From: Arthrobacter woluwensis
Lineage (GTDB): Bacteria; Actinomycetota; Actinomycetes; Actinomycetales; Micrococcaceae
Direction: 5' to 3'
NCBI RefSeq assembly: GCF_030816155.1
Contig: NZ_JAUSXR010000001.1
Location: 2,666,001-2,730,000, forward strand
Length of the DNA: 64,000 nt
Shown piece by piece: positions 34,456-46,321 of this stretch; within the stretch, counting starts at the first letter, position 1; the number at the start of each line of letters is the position of its first letter. The position numbers were made by a program, and so were the translations under genes. The notes under the pieces were generated by a model. It was not told where the DNA came from. It worked only from the letters and a program-made list of their open reading frames with translations, and searched no databases.

Positions 34456-35628
34456 ATGCCTGCTTCCCCTCGTCGCGCCCTCAGCTCCCTGGCGGCCCTC
34501 GCCATCGTCGCCCCCCTGGCGCTGACCGCCTGCACGGACAACGCCAAGCCGGCCGCCGGCGCCACGGACGGACCGATCTCCGTGAGCAGCACGGACAAGG
34601 AGTGCACGCTCAGCGCGGCCACGGCCAAGAGCGGCCACCTGACGTTCGACGTGAAGAACGACGGCCAGCAGGTCACCGAGTTCTACCTCCTGGCCGAGGA
34701 CGGCCTGCGGATCGTGGGTGAGGTCGAGAACATCGGCCCCGGCCTGTCCCGCAAGCTCGTGGTGACCGCTCCCGAGGGCAAGTACCTCACCGCCTGCAAG
34801 CCCGGCATGCAGGGCGAGGGCATCCGCGCGGCCTTCACCGTCGAGGCCTCCGGCACCACGGCGTCCGTCGACTCGGACACCAAGGCGCTCCTGGACACCG
34901 CCACCAAGCAGTACGTCTCCTACGTCAAGGACCAGACCGAGCAGCTGCTCACCGGCACCAAGGCCTTCGCCGCCGCCTACGCCTCCGGTGACGCCGCGAA
35001 GGCCCGCAGCCTCTACGCCTCGGTGCGCATGCACTGGGAGCGCATCGAGCCCGTGGCCGAGTCGTTCGGCGACCTCGACCCCAGCCTCGACCTCCGCGAG
35101 GCCGACCTGGAGAAGGGCCAGCAGTGGACCGGCTGGCACAAGGCCGAGAAGGACCTCTTCCCGCCGAAGGGCTACACCGCGCTGACCGCAGCCGAACGCC
35201 AGAAGCTGTCCCAGAAGCTCGTGACGGACACCCAGACGCTGTTCGAGCGGACCCGCACGCTGACCCTGACCCCGGACAAGCTCGGCAACGGCGCCAAGGA
35301 GCTCCTGGACGAGGTGGCCACCGGCAAGGTGACCGGCGAAGAGGAGATCTGGTCCCACACCGACCTCTGGGACTTCCAGGCCAACGTCGACGGCGCGCGC
35401 ATCGCCTACCAGAACCTCCGCCCCGTGGTGGCCCTCAAGAAGCCCGAACTGGCCAAGACCCTGGACCAGCGGTTCGCGGCCCTGCAGACCGAGCTGGACA
35501 AGTACAAGGTCGGCGACGGCTTCAAGTACTACAACGAGCTGACCCCCGACCAAGTCAAGCAGCTCGCCGCCCTGGTGGACGCCCTCGGCGAGCCGCTCGG
35601 CCAGCTGACCGCCGCGGTGGTCCTCTGA
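34456..35628 (+). CDS. efeO: EfeO, iron-binding lipoprotein with cupredoxin and M75 domains
   Basis: 390 residues. The lipobox LTAC (Cys26) anchors it outside the membrane. An N-terminal cupredoxin-like domain (about 40-135) is followed by an M75 peptidase/imelysin-like domain with the characteristic HWERIEPVAE segment at about 193. It is thought to bind iron and hand it to EfeU. The gene ends 2 bp before efeB. Confidence 0.93.
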   Translation: MPASPRRALSSLAALAIVAPLALTACTDNAKPAAGATDGPISVSSTDKECTLSAATAKSGHLTFDVKNDGQQVTEFYLLAEDGLRIVGEVENIGPGLSRKLVVTAPEGKYLTACKPGMQGEGIRAAFTVEASGTTASVDSDTKALLDTATKQYVSYVKDQTEQLLTGTKAFAAAYASGDAAKARSLYASVRMHWERIEPVAESFGDLDPSLDLREADLEKGQQWTGWHKAEKDLFPPKGYTALTAAERQKLSQKLVTDTQTLFERTRTLTLTPDKLGNGAKELLDEVATGKVTGEEEIWSHTDLWDFQANVDGARIAYQNLRPVVALKKPELAKTLDQRFAALQTELDKYKVGDGFKYYNELTPDQVKQLAALVDALGEPLGQLTAAVVL

Positions 35629-35630
35629 CC

Positions 35631-36986
35631 ATGCCCGAGCAGGACAGCACCCCGGTTCCGCCCGCCGCCTCCCAGGAGACCACCTCCCAGGAGACGGCGG
35701 GCGTTCCGTCGTCTTCCGGTCCGCGGGTCAGCAGGCGCGGGCTCCTCACCACCGCCTCGCTGGTCGGCGCGGGGGCCATCGGAGCCGCCGCGAGCTACGC
35801 CGTCACGCGGCCCTCCGGCGCCGACGCGCAGCCGGCGGCGACCGCCGTCGTGCCCTTCCATGGGGAGCATCAGGCCGGGATCGTGACGCCGGTCCAGGAC
35901 CGTCTGCACATCGCCGCCTTCGACGTCACCGCCACGAGCCGCGACGACGTCATCGGCCTCCTGAAGGACTGGACCGCCGCCGCGGAGGCGATGGCCGCAG
36001 GGCGTGAGGCCGGCGAAGGCGGCGCCGTGGGCGGCGACTACGAGGCCCCGCCGTCGGACACCGGCGAGGCCATGGGCCTCTCCGCGTCGAACCTGACCAT
36101 CACCTTCGGTTTCGGCCGCTCCTTCTTCGTGACCGACGACGGCGCGCCGCGCTTCGGTCTGTCCGGCCGCCTTCCGGAGGCGCTCATCGAGCTCCCGCAC
36201 TTCCCGGGTGATCAGCTGGAACCTCAGCGCACGGGCGGGGATCTGGTCATCCAGGCGTGTGCCGATGACCCGCAAGTGGCCGTCCACGCGATCCGCAACC
36301 TGTCCCGCATCGCTTTCGGCCGGGCCCGGCTGCGCTGGTCCCAGCTGGGCTTCGGCCGGACATCCTCCACATCCACCAGCCAGCAGACGCCCCGCAACCT
36401 CTTCGGCTTCAAGGACGGCACCGCCAACCTCAAGGCGGAGGAACCCGAGCAGCTGTCCGAGAACGTCTGGGTGGCGCCCGGGGGCAAGCCCGGCGAGCAG
36501 TGGATGGCCGGCGGCAGCTACCTGGTGGCGCGACGGATCCGCATGCACATCGAAGTCTGGGACCGGACGTCGCTCGGCGAACAGGAAGCCGTGATCGGAC
36601 GGACCAAGTCCACCGGCGCACCGCTCTCCGGCGGCCAGGAGTTCACCGAGCCGAACTTCGAGGCCAAGGGGCGTGGCGACGCTCCCCTGATCGCCATGGA
36701 TTCCCATGTCAGGCTGGCGCACGCGGCCACGAACAAGGGCGTGAAGATGCTGCGCCGCGGCTTCAACTTCACGGACGGCAATGACTCCCTGGGCCGGCTG
36801 GACGCGGGCCTGTTCTTCATCGCCTTCGTCCGGGATCCCCGCACGCAGTTCGTCCCCATGCAGAACCGCCTGGCATCCAGGGACCGGTTGAGCGTCGAGT
36901 ACCTCAAGCACACGGGCTCCGGCCTGTTCGCCGTGCCGCCGGGGATCAAGCCGGGCGAATACGTGGGTCAGGGGCTGTTCTCCTAG
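35631..36986 (+). CDS. efeB: EfeB, Tat-exported DyP-type haem peroxidase (deferrochelatase)
   Basis: 451 residues from ATG 35631. A Tat signal SRRGLL (34-39) is followed by a hydrophobic stretch, so it is exported folded with haem. The distal motif GFKDGTAN has the catalytic Asp262, and the haem-ligand histidine is His359 in DSHVRLAH. In EfeUOB it oxidises iron or releases it from haem. It is last in the operon and followed by a strong bidirectional hairpin facing htpX. Confidence 0.95.
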   Translation: MPEQDSTPVPPAASQETTSQETAGVPSSSGPRVSRRGLLTTASLVGAGAIGAAASYAVTRPSGADAQPAATAVVPFHGEHQAGIVTPVQDRLHIAAFDVTATSRDDVIGLLKDWTAAAEAMAAGREAGEGGAVGGDYEAPPSDTGEAMGLSASNLTITFGFGRSFFVTDDGAPRFGLSGRLPEALIELPHFPGDQLEPQRTGGDLVIQACADDPQVAVHAIRNLSRIAFGRARLRWSQLGFGRTSSTSTSQQTPRNLFGFKDGTANLKAEEPEQLSENVWVAPGGKPGEQWMAGGSYLVARRIRMHIEVWDRTSLGEQEAVIGRTKSTGAPLSGGQEFTEPNFEAKGRGDAPLIAMDSHVRLAHAATNKGVKMLRRGFNFTDGNDSLGRLDAGLFFIAFVRDPRTQFVPMQNRLASRDRLSVEYLKHTGSGLFAVPPGIKPGEYVGQGLFS

Positions 36987-36996
36987 GATTCACCGC

Positions 36997-37057
36997 CGCG
37001 AGAAGCCAGTTGAGCACAGTCCCGGAGTCCGGAACTGTGCTCAACTGGCTTCTCGCG
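36997..37057. terminator. Bidirectional terminator between efeB and htpX
   Basis: Perfect 24-bp arms (CGCGAGAAGCCAGTTGAGCA and 4 more) with an inner CCGGA/TCCGG pair, so almost the whole 61 bp folds. The genes converge here. Confidence 0.8.
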
Positions 37058-37071
37058 AGACGGCGGAGGGT

Positions 37072-37941
37072 TCAGCGACCCGCCATGCGCTCCAGACGGG
37101 CGATGCGCTCCTTCATCGGCGGGTGCGTGGCGAACAGCTTGGCCACATTGGCGCCGCGGAACGGGTTGGCGATCATGAGGTGCGAGGTGTTCACGAGCGT
37201 CTGCTCCGCCGGCAAGGGGTATTGGCTGACGCCGCGCTCGATCTTACTCAGGGCCGAGGCGAGCGCCAGCGGGTCGCCCGTGAGCTTCGCGCCGTCCTCG
37301 TCGGCGTCGTACTCCCGGGTCCGCGAGATCGCCATCTGAATGAGGGACGCGGCGAAGGGCGCCAGGAGCGCCATGGCGATCGCGGCGAGCGGGTTCATGT
37401 TCCGTTCGCCGTCGCGGCTGCCGCCACCGAAGAACATCATGAACTGTGCCACCGAGGTGATGACGCCGGCCACGGCCGCGGCGACTGAGGACGTCAGGAT
37501 GTCGCGGTTGTAGACATGCATGAGTTCATGACCCAGCACGCCCCGCAACTCGCGGTCGTTCAGCAGCTGCACGATGCCGTGGGTGACACAGACCGCGGCG
37601 TGCTTCGGGTTACGGCCGGTGGCGAAAGCGTTAGGCGTCATGGTGGGTGAGATGTAGATCCGCGGCATGGGCTGCCCGGCCGTCTGGGACAGTTCCCGCA
37701 CCACGCGGTACAGCTCGGGAGCCTGAGCTTCGGGGATCTCCACGGCCTGCATGGAGCGGATCGCGATCTTGTCGCTGTTCCAGTAGCTGTAGAAGGTGGT
37801 GGCCACGCCGATCAGCGCCATGATCCAGATCGGGGCGGCGCTGCGCGTCCAGAACCCGATCAGCGCACCGAGCCCCAGCAGCACCGCCCAGAGCACTCCG
37901 AAGAGCGCTGCGGTCTTCAGGCCGTTGTGATGTTGGTGCAC
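37072..37941 (-). CDS. htpX: HtpX-like membrane zinc metalloprotease
   Basis: 289 residues from GTG 37941, chosen because GAGGAG lies just before it. Two N-terminal helices (about 9-29 and 38-51) and a second pair after the active site. Zinc motif HELMH (His138-Glu139, His142) and downstream EYDADEDG with the third ligand. It degrades damaged membrane proteins, as in the M48B family. It follows a divergent-direction efeB across a shared terminator. Confidence 0.93.
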   Translation of the reverse strand: MHQHHNGLKTAALFGVLWAVLLGLGALIGFWTRSAAPIWIMALIGVATTFYSYWNSDKIAIRSMQAVEIPEAQAPELYRVVRELSQTAGQPMPRIYISPTMTPNAFATGRNPKHAAVCVTHGIVQLLNDRELRGVLGHELMHVYNRDILTSSVAAAVAGVITSVAQFMMFFGGGSRDGERNMNPLAAIAMALLAPFAASLIQMAISRTREYDADEDGAKLTGDPLALASALSKIERGVSQYPLPAEQTLVNTSHLMIANPFRGANVAKLFATHPPMKERIARLERMAGR

Positions 37942-38032
37942 GGGTGGCTCCTCACTCGCGAAAGCCCCGGATGCGTCCGGGTGGGCGGCTGGTCTCTTCC
38001 ATTCTCCAGCGTCTCTCTTCTCCAACGTGCAC

Positions 38033-39304
38033 TCAGGGCACCGGGTTCCGCGCGTCGTAGGCCAGGAATCCGCGCTGGGCCCGGGAGACGGCCCACGTGA
38101 CCACGATGCACACCAGCCCGCCGACCAGGAGGACCCAGCCTTCACGGAACCAGGTGGTGGCGCCGCCGGCCAGCATGTCGCCGAGTCTCGGCCCGCCGGC
38201 CACCACCACGATGAAGACACCCTGGAGACGGCCCCGGAACTCGTCCGGCGTGGCCGCCTGAAGGATCGTGCTGCGGAAGACGGCGCTGATGGAGTCCGCG
38301 ACCCCGGCCGCGGCGCAGCAGAGCGCCGCGGGCAGCAACCAGACCGTGACGCCCTGGCGGCCGCCGTCGCCGGCCAGGACGACCATGAGACCGAAGGCGC
38401 CCAGGCTCGCACCCCACGCCATGATGGAGAAGACCACCGCGGCCCCCTGTTTCCGCACGTGGTTGAGGGGACCGCTGAACAGACCCGCCAGGAAGGCGCC
38501 CAGCGCGAACGCCGCGAGGAGGATGCCCACCGTGGTCTCCCCGCCGCCGAGCATCACGGCGCCGATGGCCGGAAGCAGCGCGCGGGGCTGGCACGAGATC
38601 ATCGCGATGAGGTCCAGGATGAACGTCATGCGCACATTGGGGCGGGTGCCGAGGAAGCGGAAGCCTTCCAGGACGCTCGCCACCCCGACCGTACGGGGCG
38701 CGCCCTCGGGCGGCATGGCAGGCAGCCGCAACAGGGCCCACATGACGACGAAGTAGCTGATCGCGTCGAGGGTGTAGGTCCATTCGAACCCGAGCGACGC
38801 CACGAGGAAGCCGCCCAGGAGAGGCCCCACCATGGTGGAGAGACCGAAGGTGATCATGTTGAGGGCGTTCGCCGAGGCGAGCAGCTCGGGGCGCACCAGC
38901 AGCGGGATCATGGCGGAGCGGGCCGGGGCGTTGATGCCGAGCGCGGCGCTCTGCACGGCCGCGAGCGCGAACAGCAGCCAGACGTTCTCCAGGTGCAGCC
39001 AGGCCTGCACGGCCAGCCCCAGCGCGCTCAGCCAGAGAGCCGCAGAGGCGACGATCGCGACCGTCCGGCGGTCGTACACGTCCGCGACCGAGCCGCCGAA
39101 CAGCCCGGCGATCACGAGCGGGACCAGGGCGAACACGCTCAGCAGCCCCACATAGGAGCTCTCCTGGGTGATCTTGTAGACCTCGAGGCTGAGCGCCACC
39201 ACGGTGAGCTGGCTTCCGGCGTTGGAGACGGCGGTCCCGATCCAGAGGCGCTTGAAGGCGGGACTCTCCCGCAGGGGCGTCAGGTCAGCCAGGAATCTCC
39301 GCAC
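38033..39304 (-). CDS. MFS exporter (EntS/MFS_3-like)
   Basis: 423 residues, 12 membrane helices, opening with ESPAFKRLWIGTAVSNAGSQL and the VADVYDRRTV loop after helix 2, as in the MFS_3 group that includes enterobactin exporter EntS and macrolide exporters. The substrate is unknown; a siderophore cannot be assumed, though an iron operon is nearby. It ends 91 bp upstream of htpX and starts 3 bp past the TetR stop, so probably co-transcribed with and regulated by the TetR gene. Confidence 0.83.
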   Translation of the reverse strand: MRRFLADLTPLRESPAFKRLWIGTAVSNAGSQLTVVALSLEVYKITQESSYVGLLSVFALVPLVIAGLFGGSVADVYDRRTVAIVASAALWLSALGLAVQAWLHLENVWLLFALAAVQSAALGINAPARSAMIPLLVRPELLASANALNMITFGLSTMVGPLLGGFLVASLGFEWTYTLDAISYFVVMWALLRLPAMPPEGAPRTVGVASVLEGFRFLGTRPNVRMTFILDLIAMISCQPRALLPAIGAVMLGGGETTVGILLAAFALGAFLAGLFSGPLNHVRKQGAAVVFSIMAWGASLGAFGLMVVLAGDGGRQGVTVWLLPAALCCAAAGVADSISAVFRSTILQAATPDEFRGRLQGVFIVVVAGGPRLGDMLAGGATTWFREGWVLLVGGLVCIVVTWAVSRAQRGFLAYDARNPVP

Positions 39305-39307
39305 CGG

Positions 39308-39919
39308 CTAAGCGTAGTCCGGCGCCTGCAGTTCGCGAGTCGCACCGACCATGCCTCGCAGCCCGGCCTCCAGGAAGCGCACGACGGCGTCCGCGTCAGT
39401 GTCGCGCTCGATCGCCAGGCTGATCAGGGCCTCCTCGGCGTAGGATACCCAGGCGCGCAGGGCCACGCGAAGCATGGCGGTGTCCTCGAATCCCAGCTCG
39501 ATGAACGCGTCCCGGAGACGTTCCGCATTGAGCTCACGGGATTCGTCCACCACGGTCCGCACGGCTGGATCTCCACTGGCGATGCCGCGGACCAGCGAAT
39601 AGAAGGTGCCACGGTGCTGCTGCACGAATTGGGTGATCCTCAGCAGGGTCTCGTGGACCCGCTCCCGGGGCGGCAGCTCGAGGCGCGGTGCGGTGGCGAC
39701 CAGAAGGCTGTCCCGGGCTTTCGTCACGACGGCCAGATGCATCCCCTGGCGCGTCTCGAAATAGTGGAACAGCAGAGGGCGTGAGACTCCGGCCCGGCGG
39801 GCCAGCTCATCCATGGTCAGCTCGTCGAGGGAATGGTCGGCCAGGAAATTGACGCCGGTGGCGATCAGCTGGGCCCGGCGTTCCTCGGGGCTCAGGCGGA
39901 CTCGCTGCACTTCGGACAC
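39308..39919 (-). CDS. TetR-family regulator
   Basis: 203 residues with an N-terminal HTH (TMDELARRAGVSRPLLFHYFETRQGMH). Tight coupling to the MFS gene downstream (3-bp gap), and divergent from the DUF6230 operon, whose promoter region holds the palindrome TTGACT-CGT-AGTCAA. It could control either or both. In Streptomyces, DUF6230/DUF6114 genes often sit next to such a TetR gene. Confidence 0.87.
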   Translation of the reverse strand: MSEVQRVRLSPEERRAQLIATGVNFLADHSLDELTMDELARRAGVSRPLLFHYFETRQGMHLAVVTKARDSLLVATAPRLELPPRERVHETLLRITQFVQQHRGTFYSLVRGIASGDPAVRTVVDESRELNAERLRDAFIELGFEDTAMLRVALRAWVSYAEEALISLAIERDTDADAVVRFLEAGLRGMVGATRELQAPDYA

Positions 39920-40032
39920 CCTCTGAGTCTACTGACGCAGGCCGCTCTGAACGCCACGGAACGCCTGACGACACCAGCCCCGCCCCCGTCGTTTCTCCCC
40001 CGCCCGGCAGAGCCCGCCCCGGTGGACCACTA

Positions 40033-40047
40033 TTGACTCGTAGTCAA
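40033..40047. promoter_or_regulatory. Candidate TetR operator in the DUF6230 promoter region
   Basis: Perfect palindrome TTGACT-CGT-AGTCAA, 65 bp before the DUF6230 ATG and in the divergent region with the TetR gene. Confidence 0.55.
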
Positions 40048-40111
40048 CTAAAAAGTTATCTTCATCACATGCGCGCCGCCGAAGGGGTCGGCGCCCGTTC
40101 CAGGAGGTCCG

Positions 40112-40726
40112 ATGAAATTCCCCAGGTCTGAGCGTCTCCGTAAGATCAGTTCCTCGCACGCCGGGCGCATCGTGCTCGTCGCGGTCCCGGCGGCTCTCGC
40201 CGCCACCACCCTGATGGGCGGCATCGCCCAGGGCGCGGTCCCCGTCTCCTTCGCCGTCTCCGGCAGCCAGTTCCAGATCGGCGCCTCGTCGCTGGAGGGC
40301 ACCGGCTTCTCCCAGTACGCGGGAGTCGCCCGGGACACCGAAGGAAAGAACCACACCGTGGCCATCGCCAACATCAAGAGCGCCACGCTGAGCGACCTCT
40401 GCCAGGCCGTCACCACCGACACCCCCCTCGGTAAGGTCGGCGTGCTTATCAAGGCCGGTGGCGGCGGATCCCCCGCCTCCGCTTCCGACCTGCAGATCGG
40501 CATGACCGGCCTGAAGGGCGACGCGTCCTTCGGCAAGATCCGCATCGGCGTGGATGCCTCCACCGTCAACACCGCGGCGAAGGGTACCCCCGGCGACTTC
40601 GCCCAGGACGCCGACACCGTCACCATCAAGAACCTCGAACAGACCGCCTGGAGCACCCAGGCCTCCGTCTTCACCCTCACCGGGATGAAGCTGGAGCTGA
40701 CGGACGGGTCCAAGGGATGCTTCTGA
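40112..40726 (+). CDS. DUF6230 family exported protein
   Basis: 204 residues. After a basic start, a hydrophobic segment (about 18-42) acts as signal or anchor, followed by an extracytoplasmic beta-rich domain. Two cysteines (one mid-protein in LSDLCQAV, one at the C-terminal GSKGCF) may pair. Ribosome site CAGGAGG precedes the ATG. It overlaps the DUF6114 gene by 10 nt, so the two are translationally coupled. The function is unknown. Confidence 0.82.
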   Translation: MKFPRSERLRKISSSHAGRIVLVAVPAALAATTLMGGIAQGAVPVSFAVSGSQFQIGASSLEGTGFSQYAGVARDTEGKNHTVAIANIKSATLSDLCQAVTTDTPLGKVGVLIKAGGGGSPASASDLQIGMTGLKGDASFGKIRIGVDASTVNTAAKGTPGDFAQDADTVTIKNLEQTAWSTQASVFTLTGMKLELTDGSKGCF

Positions 40727-41313
40727 GCGGCGACAGCGCACTGGCGGAGAACGGGCTGACACCGCAGGCCCCTCGCAGGTCCCGGCGAGCCGGCGCCACC
40801 CGGCCCGAGCGGCACACGGCAGAGAGGCACACCACCGCCCCGGTCGCGGAGTCCCGCACGGAGCCGACCGAGCCCCTGGAACCCGTGGAGTCGCTCCTGG
40901 CGTCCGAGTCCGTGGACGCGCCCGAAGCGGCCACCGCCCCCGCGGAGAGCGATTTCCGGACCTGGCGGAAGGAGCGGCCGTTCATCGGCGGTCTGCTCGT
41001 GGCGCTCGGCGGCGTGGAGATGTTCTTCTCCGGACAGCTGGACATCGGTCATCTGCACGTGCAGCTCGGCATCGAGGGCCTTCAGGCGACCATCATCCCG
41101 ATCGCCCTGCTCCTGCTGGGCATCCTCGCCATGACCATGCCGGACCATCACGTGTTCTACGGCGTGATCGCCCTCGCCGTGGCCGTGTACTCACTGGTGG
41201 GCGTGAACCTCGGAGGCTTCCTGATCGGCATGCTGCTGGCCGGGACCGGAGGAGTGCTCGTGGCCGCCTGGATGAGACGGAGTCCCGCACCTCAGGGAGA
41301 ACCCGCCTCATGA
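40717..41313 (+). CDS. DUF6114 family membrane protein
   Basis: 198 residues: a disordered, charged N-terminal half (to about 90, Pro/Glu/Ala-rich) then four membrane helices (IGGLLVALGGVEMFF.., ATIIPIALLLLGILA.., etc.). Its ATG lies inside the DUF6230 gene, and its stop overlaps the next start (ATGA). Family and role are uncharacterised. It is probably the membrane partner of the two flanking exported proteins. Confidence 0.8.
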   Translation: MLLSGDSALAENGLTPQAPRRSRRAGATRPERHTAERHTTAPVAESRTEPTEPLEPVESLLASESVDAPEAATAPAESDFRTWRKERPFIGGLLVALGGVEMFFSGQLDIGHLHVQLGIEGLQATIIPIALLLLGILAMTMPDHHVFYGVIALAVAVYSLVGVNLGGFLIGMLLAGTGGVLVAAWMRRSPAPQGEPAS

Positions 41314-42125
41314 CACAGCGCCGCCGCCGCGGACTGGGAGCGCTGCTGGCCGGCGCCGTGCTGGTGACACCGTTCACCCTCGGCGCCGCCCAGGCCCCCG
41401 AGTCCCAGCCCGCAGCCTTCTGCCTCCCCATCCTCTTCACGTGCGCCTCCCCGACGCCGACCCCCACCCCCGGAACCCCGAAGCCTTCGGCCACGACGCC
41501 CGCTCCGGGCGCCGGCACCCCCAGCGTCCCGGCCGGCGGGTCCGGCGGCATGCCGGTCATCCCCGTGCCCGGCGACTCCGGAACCAGCGCCCCCGGAAGC
41601 AGCACGCCCAGCGGGTCGCCGTCGTCGGCGTCCACCGATCCCGCGCACCCGTCACCCGGAGCGAAGCCCTCCCCCAAGAAGCCCGTGAAGGCGACCCGCG
41701 AGGACGGCGCCCCGATCTTCACCAGGACGCCCGCCTCCCTCGGCTCCCGGGGGCTGTCCTTCACCGGTCTGCACTCGATCGGGATCGTCTCGGTGCCGAC
41801 GGTCGACGGCGGGAGCGTGCGCGCGCTGAAGATCAGCGCGGACTCCATCACGATCACCGGGTTCTCCCTCACCGTCCGGCCGCCGAACGGCCCCGGGCTC
41901 GTCACCACGGCGGACACCATGAAGCTCGAAGGCCACGTCGACGTGTACCTCGGCTCCGTCACCGCGACGACGGCGAACGGCCGTTCGCTCACGCTCGGCA
42001 CCGACACGCCGCCCCCGCTGGACGACGTCGCGCCGGGACTCCTGCGGGTGACGATGGGCCTCGTGGGAAGCACCGCCGACTCGATCAGCTACACGAACAC
42101 GAACCAGCGGATCGTCGAGTCCTGA
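41310..42125 (+). CDS. Exported Pro/Ser/Thr-rich protein with DUF6230-like beta domain
   Basis: 271 residues. Signal peptide (GALLAGAVLVTPFTLGAAQA), two cysteines soon after (FCLPILFTCASP), then a long Pro/Thr/Ser/Gly linker of about 90 residues that looks like a wall-spanning stalk, and a C-terminal beta domain. Its ITGFSLTV segment resembles LTGMKLEL in the upstream DUF6230 protein, suggesting related folds (inference). Third gene of the coupled operon. Function unknown. Confidence 0.75.
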   Translation: MTQRRRRGLGALLAGAVLVTPFTLGAAQAPESQPAAFCLPILFTCASPTPTPTPGTPKPSATTPAPGAGTPSVPAGGSGGMPVIPVPGDSGTSAPGSSTPSGSPSSASTDPAHPSPGAKPSPKKPVKATREDGAPIFTRTPASLGSRGLSFTGLHSIGIVSVPTVDGGSVRALKISADSITITGFSLTVRPPNGPGLVTTADTMKLEGHVDVYLGSVTATTANGRSLTLGTDTPPPLDDVAPGLLRVTMGLVGSTADSISYTNTNQRIVES

Positions 42126-42151
42126 GCGCCCTTTCCGGGTCCGCCGAACAT

Positions 42152-42163
42152 ATTCCTGGGAAT
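42152..42163. promoter_or_regulatory. Possible FurA operator upstream of furA-katG
   Basis: Perfect palindrome ATTCC-TG-GGAAT, 49 bp before the furA ATG, in an AT-rich stretch. The link to FurA is inference. Confidence 0.3.
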
Positions 42164-42196
42164 TTGCCGCCACTAATTGCGAGCTAGTCAAAATAA

Positions 42197-44923
<2,727 letters not shown>

Positions 44924-44939
44924 TCCCCTCCGGACGCTG

Positions 44940-44979
44940 AAAGGCCCCGGTGTCACCGACTGGTGACACCGGGGCCTTT
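44940..44979 (+). terminator. Terminator of katG
   Basis: Perfect 18-bp arms AAAGGCCCCGGTGTCACC around GACT, ending in TTTC. Confidence 0.85.
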
Positions 44980-45007
44980 CCCGTCTGACGGCGGAGTGGC
45001 GGGAACG

Positions 45008-45430
45008 CTACTTCTTGCAGACCTTGCCCAGCTCGGTGAAGCTGTCCGAGACCTTGGTAACCGAACCCGAAAGCTCGGTCATCTTGGCGGAGGCCGTGGA
45101 CGGATCCGCGGCAGCGGACTTGATCTTCGCGGTGAAGTCGGCGTACGCGGCGCTGGCGGCCTCGGCCTTCGGCTTCACGTCCGGGTTGGAAACGCCCTTG
45201 ACGCTCTCGGCCAGCTTGTCCGAGAACTTGCTCAGGCCGTCCGACGCCGCCTTGGGGTCGGAGGCGAACTTGCTCATATTGGACTGCAGTTCGTTGCTGA
45301 TGCCGCTCATGTCGCTCTCCAGCTTCGAGCAGGCGTCCGCGACACTCTGGCCGCCACAGGCGCTCAGGCTCACGGCCAGCAGCGGGACGGCGACGATGCC
45401 GAGGGCACGCGTGACGATGGTCTTGCTCAT
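45008..45430 (-). CDS. Small lipoprotein of unknown function (140 aa)
   Basis: Starts at ATG 45430 after an AAAGGGG site. The lipobox is LSAC (Cys25). The rest is helical, Ala/Lys/Ser-rich, with regularly spaced Asp-Pro/Ser-Lys patterns (SDPKAASDGLSKFSDKL, SAAADPSTASAKMTEL), probably a long coiled or bundled helix on the cell surface. One more cysteine near the C-terminus (KVCKK) and one at VADACSK could form a disulfide. No family recognised. Confidence 0.75.
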   Translation of the reverse strand: MSKTIVTRALGIVAVPLLAVSLSACGGQSVADACSKLESDMSGISNELQSNMSKFASDPKAASDGLSKFSDKLAESVKGVSNPDVKPKAEAASAAYADFTAKIKSAAADPSTASAKMTELSGSVTKVSDSFTELGKVCKK

Positions 45431-45547
45431 GGTTTCCCCTTTTTCAGGCACTGGAGCACTGTGCGAGTGATAATCTCCAGCGATTTTCTTGTGACGATCG
45501 TCAGAGTAACACGGCGCAACAGACGGGAACGGCGGTATGACGGGCCT

Positions 45548-46144
45548 TCAGGCGCCGCGCTTCAGTTCCGAATCGATCGTGAGGAAGAAGGACTTCAGCA
45601 GACGTTCGAAGGCCTCCGTGGCCGCCTCCCGCTCGCCCGTGACGATCACGTCGTACCGCAGCCCGGTCAGCGTGGCCACGAACAGCCGTCCCGTCCTGCG
45701 GGCCTCCGGTTCGCCGAGACCCTGGTTCCTGAGCCATTCATGCAGGACATCCACCCAGGAGTGATACAGCTTGCCGCCGTTGCCGCGCGGCTTGTCCAGC
45801 ACGGAATCCTGCATGGCGGCCTCGAAGTGCAGCCGCTGCAGCTGAATGCCGTACTCGCGCAGTCCGACCTTCCAGGCGGTCCGGAGCCAGGCTTCGAACT
45901 CCTCCCGACCCGCCGTGACGAGTTCCAGATCCAGCACTTCGGAGGGCCGGGCCTCGATCGCGTGCACGATCTGGGAGATGAGCTCTTCTCGGGAGCCGAA
46001 GTGGTACACCAGCACGTAGCTGCTGATGCCCAGCCCGTCGGCGAGGGTGCGGAAGGTGAGGTCGGCGATCGACTTGTCCTGCAGGTACAGCAGGATGTCG
46101 TGCATGAGCTCTGATTTACGTTCGGGTCGGGGAGGACGCGCCAT
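45548..46144 (-). CDS. TetR-family regulator
   Basis: 198 residues with an N-terminal TetR HTH (LTFRTLADGLGISSYVLVYHFGSREELI). Start ATG 46144 (MARPPRPERKS). It is downstream of the amino-acid permease in the same direction, beyond a terminator, so it has its own promoter. Targets unknown. The shorter in-frame ATG is less likely, as the basic N-terminus is normal for the family. Confidence 0.82.
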   Translation of the reverse strand: MARPPRPERKSELMHDILLYLQDKSIADLTFRTLADGLGISSYVLVYHFGSREELISQIVHAIEARPSEVLDLELVTAGREEFEAWLRTAWKVGLREYGIQLQRLHFEAAMQDSVLDKPRGNGGKLYHSWVDVLHEWLRNQGLGEPEARRTGRLFVATLTGLRYDVIVTGEREAATEAFERLLKSFFLTIDSELKRGA

Positions 46145-46241
46145 AAGCGCAATCTTAGAACCCCACGGCCTCCCGGGGCCGCAGGCGGGCCGCGAGATGA
46201 CGGCACTCCGACAGCGGGCGGCTCACCCGCTCACCCCGCGG

Positions 46242-46288
46242 ACGACGACGGCGCCGCACCCCGGGAAGGGGCGCGGCGCCGTCGTCGT
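46242..46288 (-). terminator. Terminator of the amino-acid permease gene
   Basis: Perfect 16-bp arms ACGACGACGGCGCCGC and complement, with an inner CCC/GGG pair. Confidence 0.65.
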
Positions 46289-46321
46289 GCTGCGGCTCAG
46301 CGGTGGGAGACGCGGGCTGGA

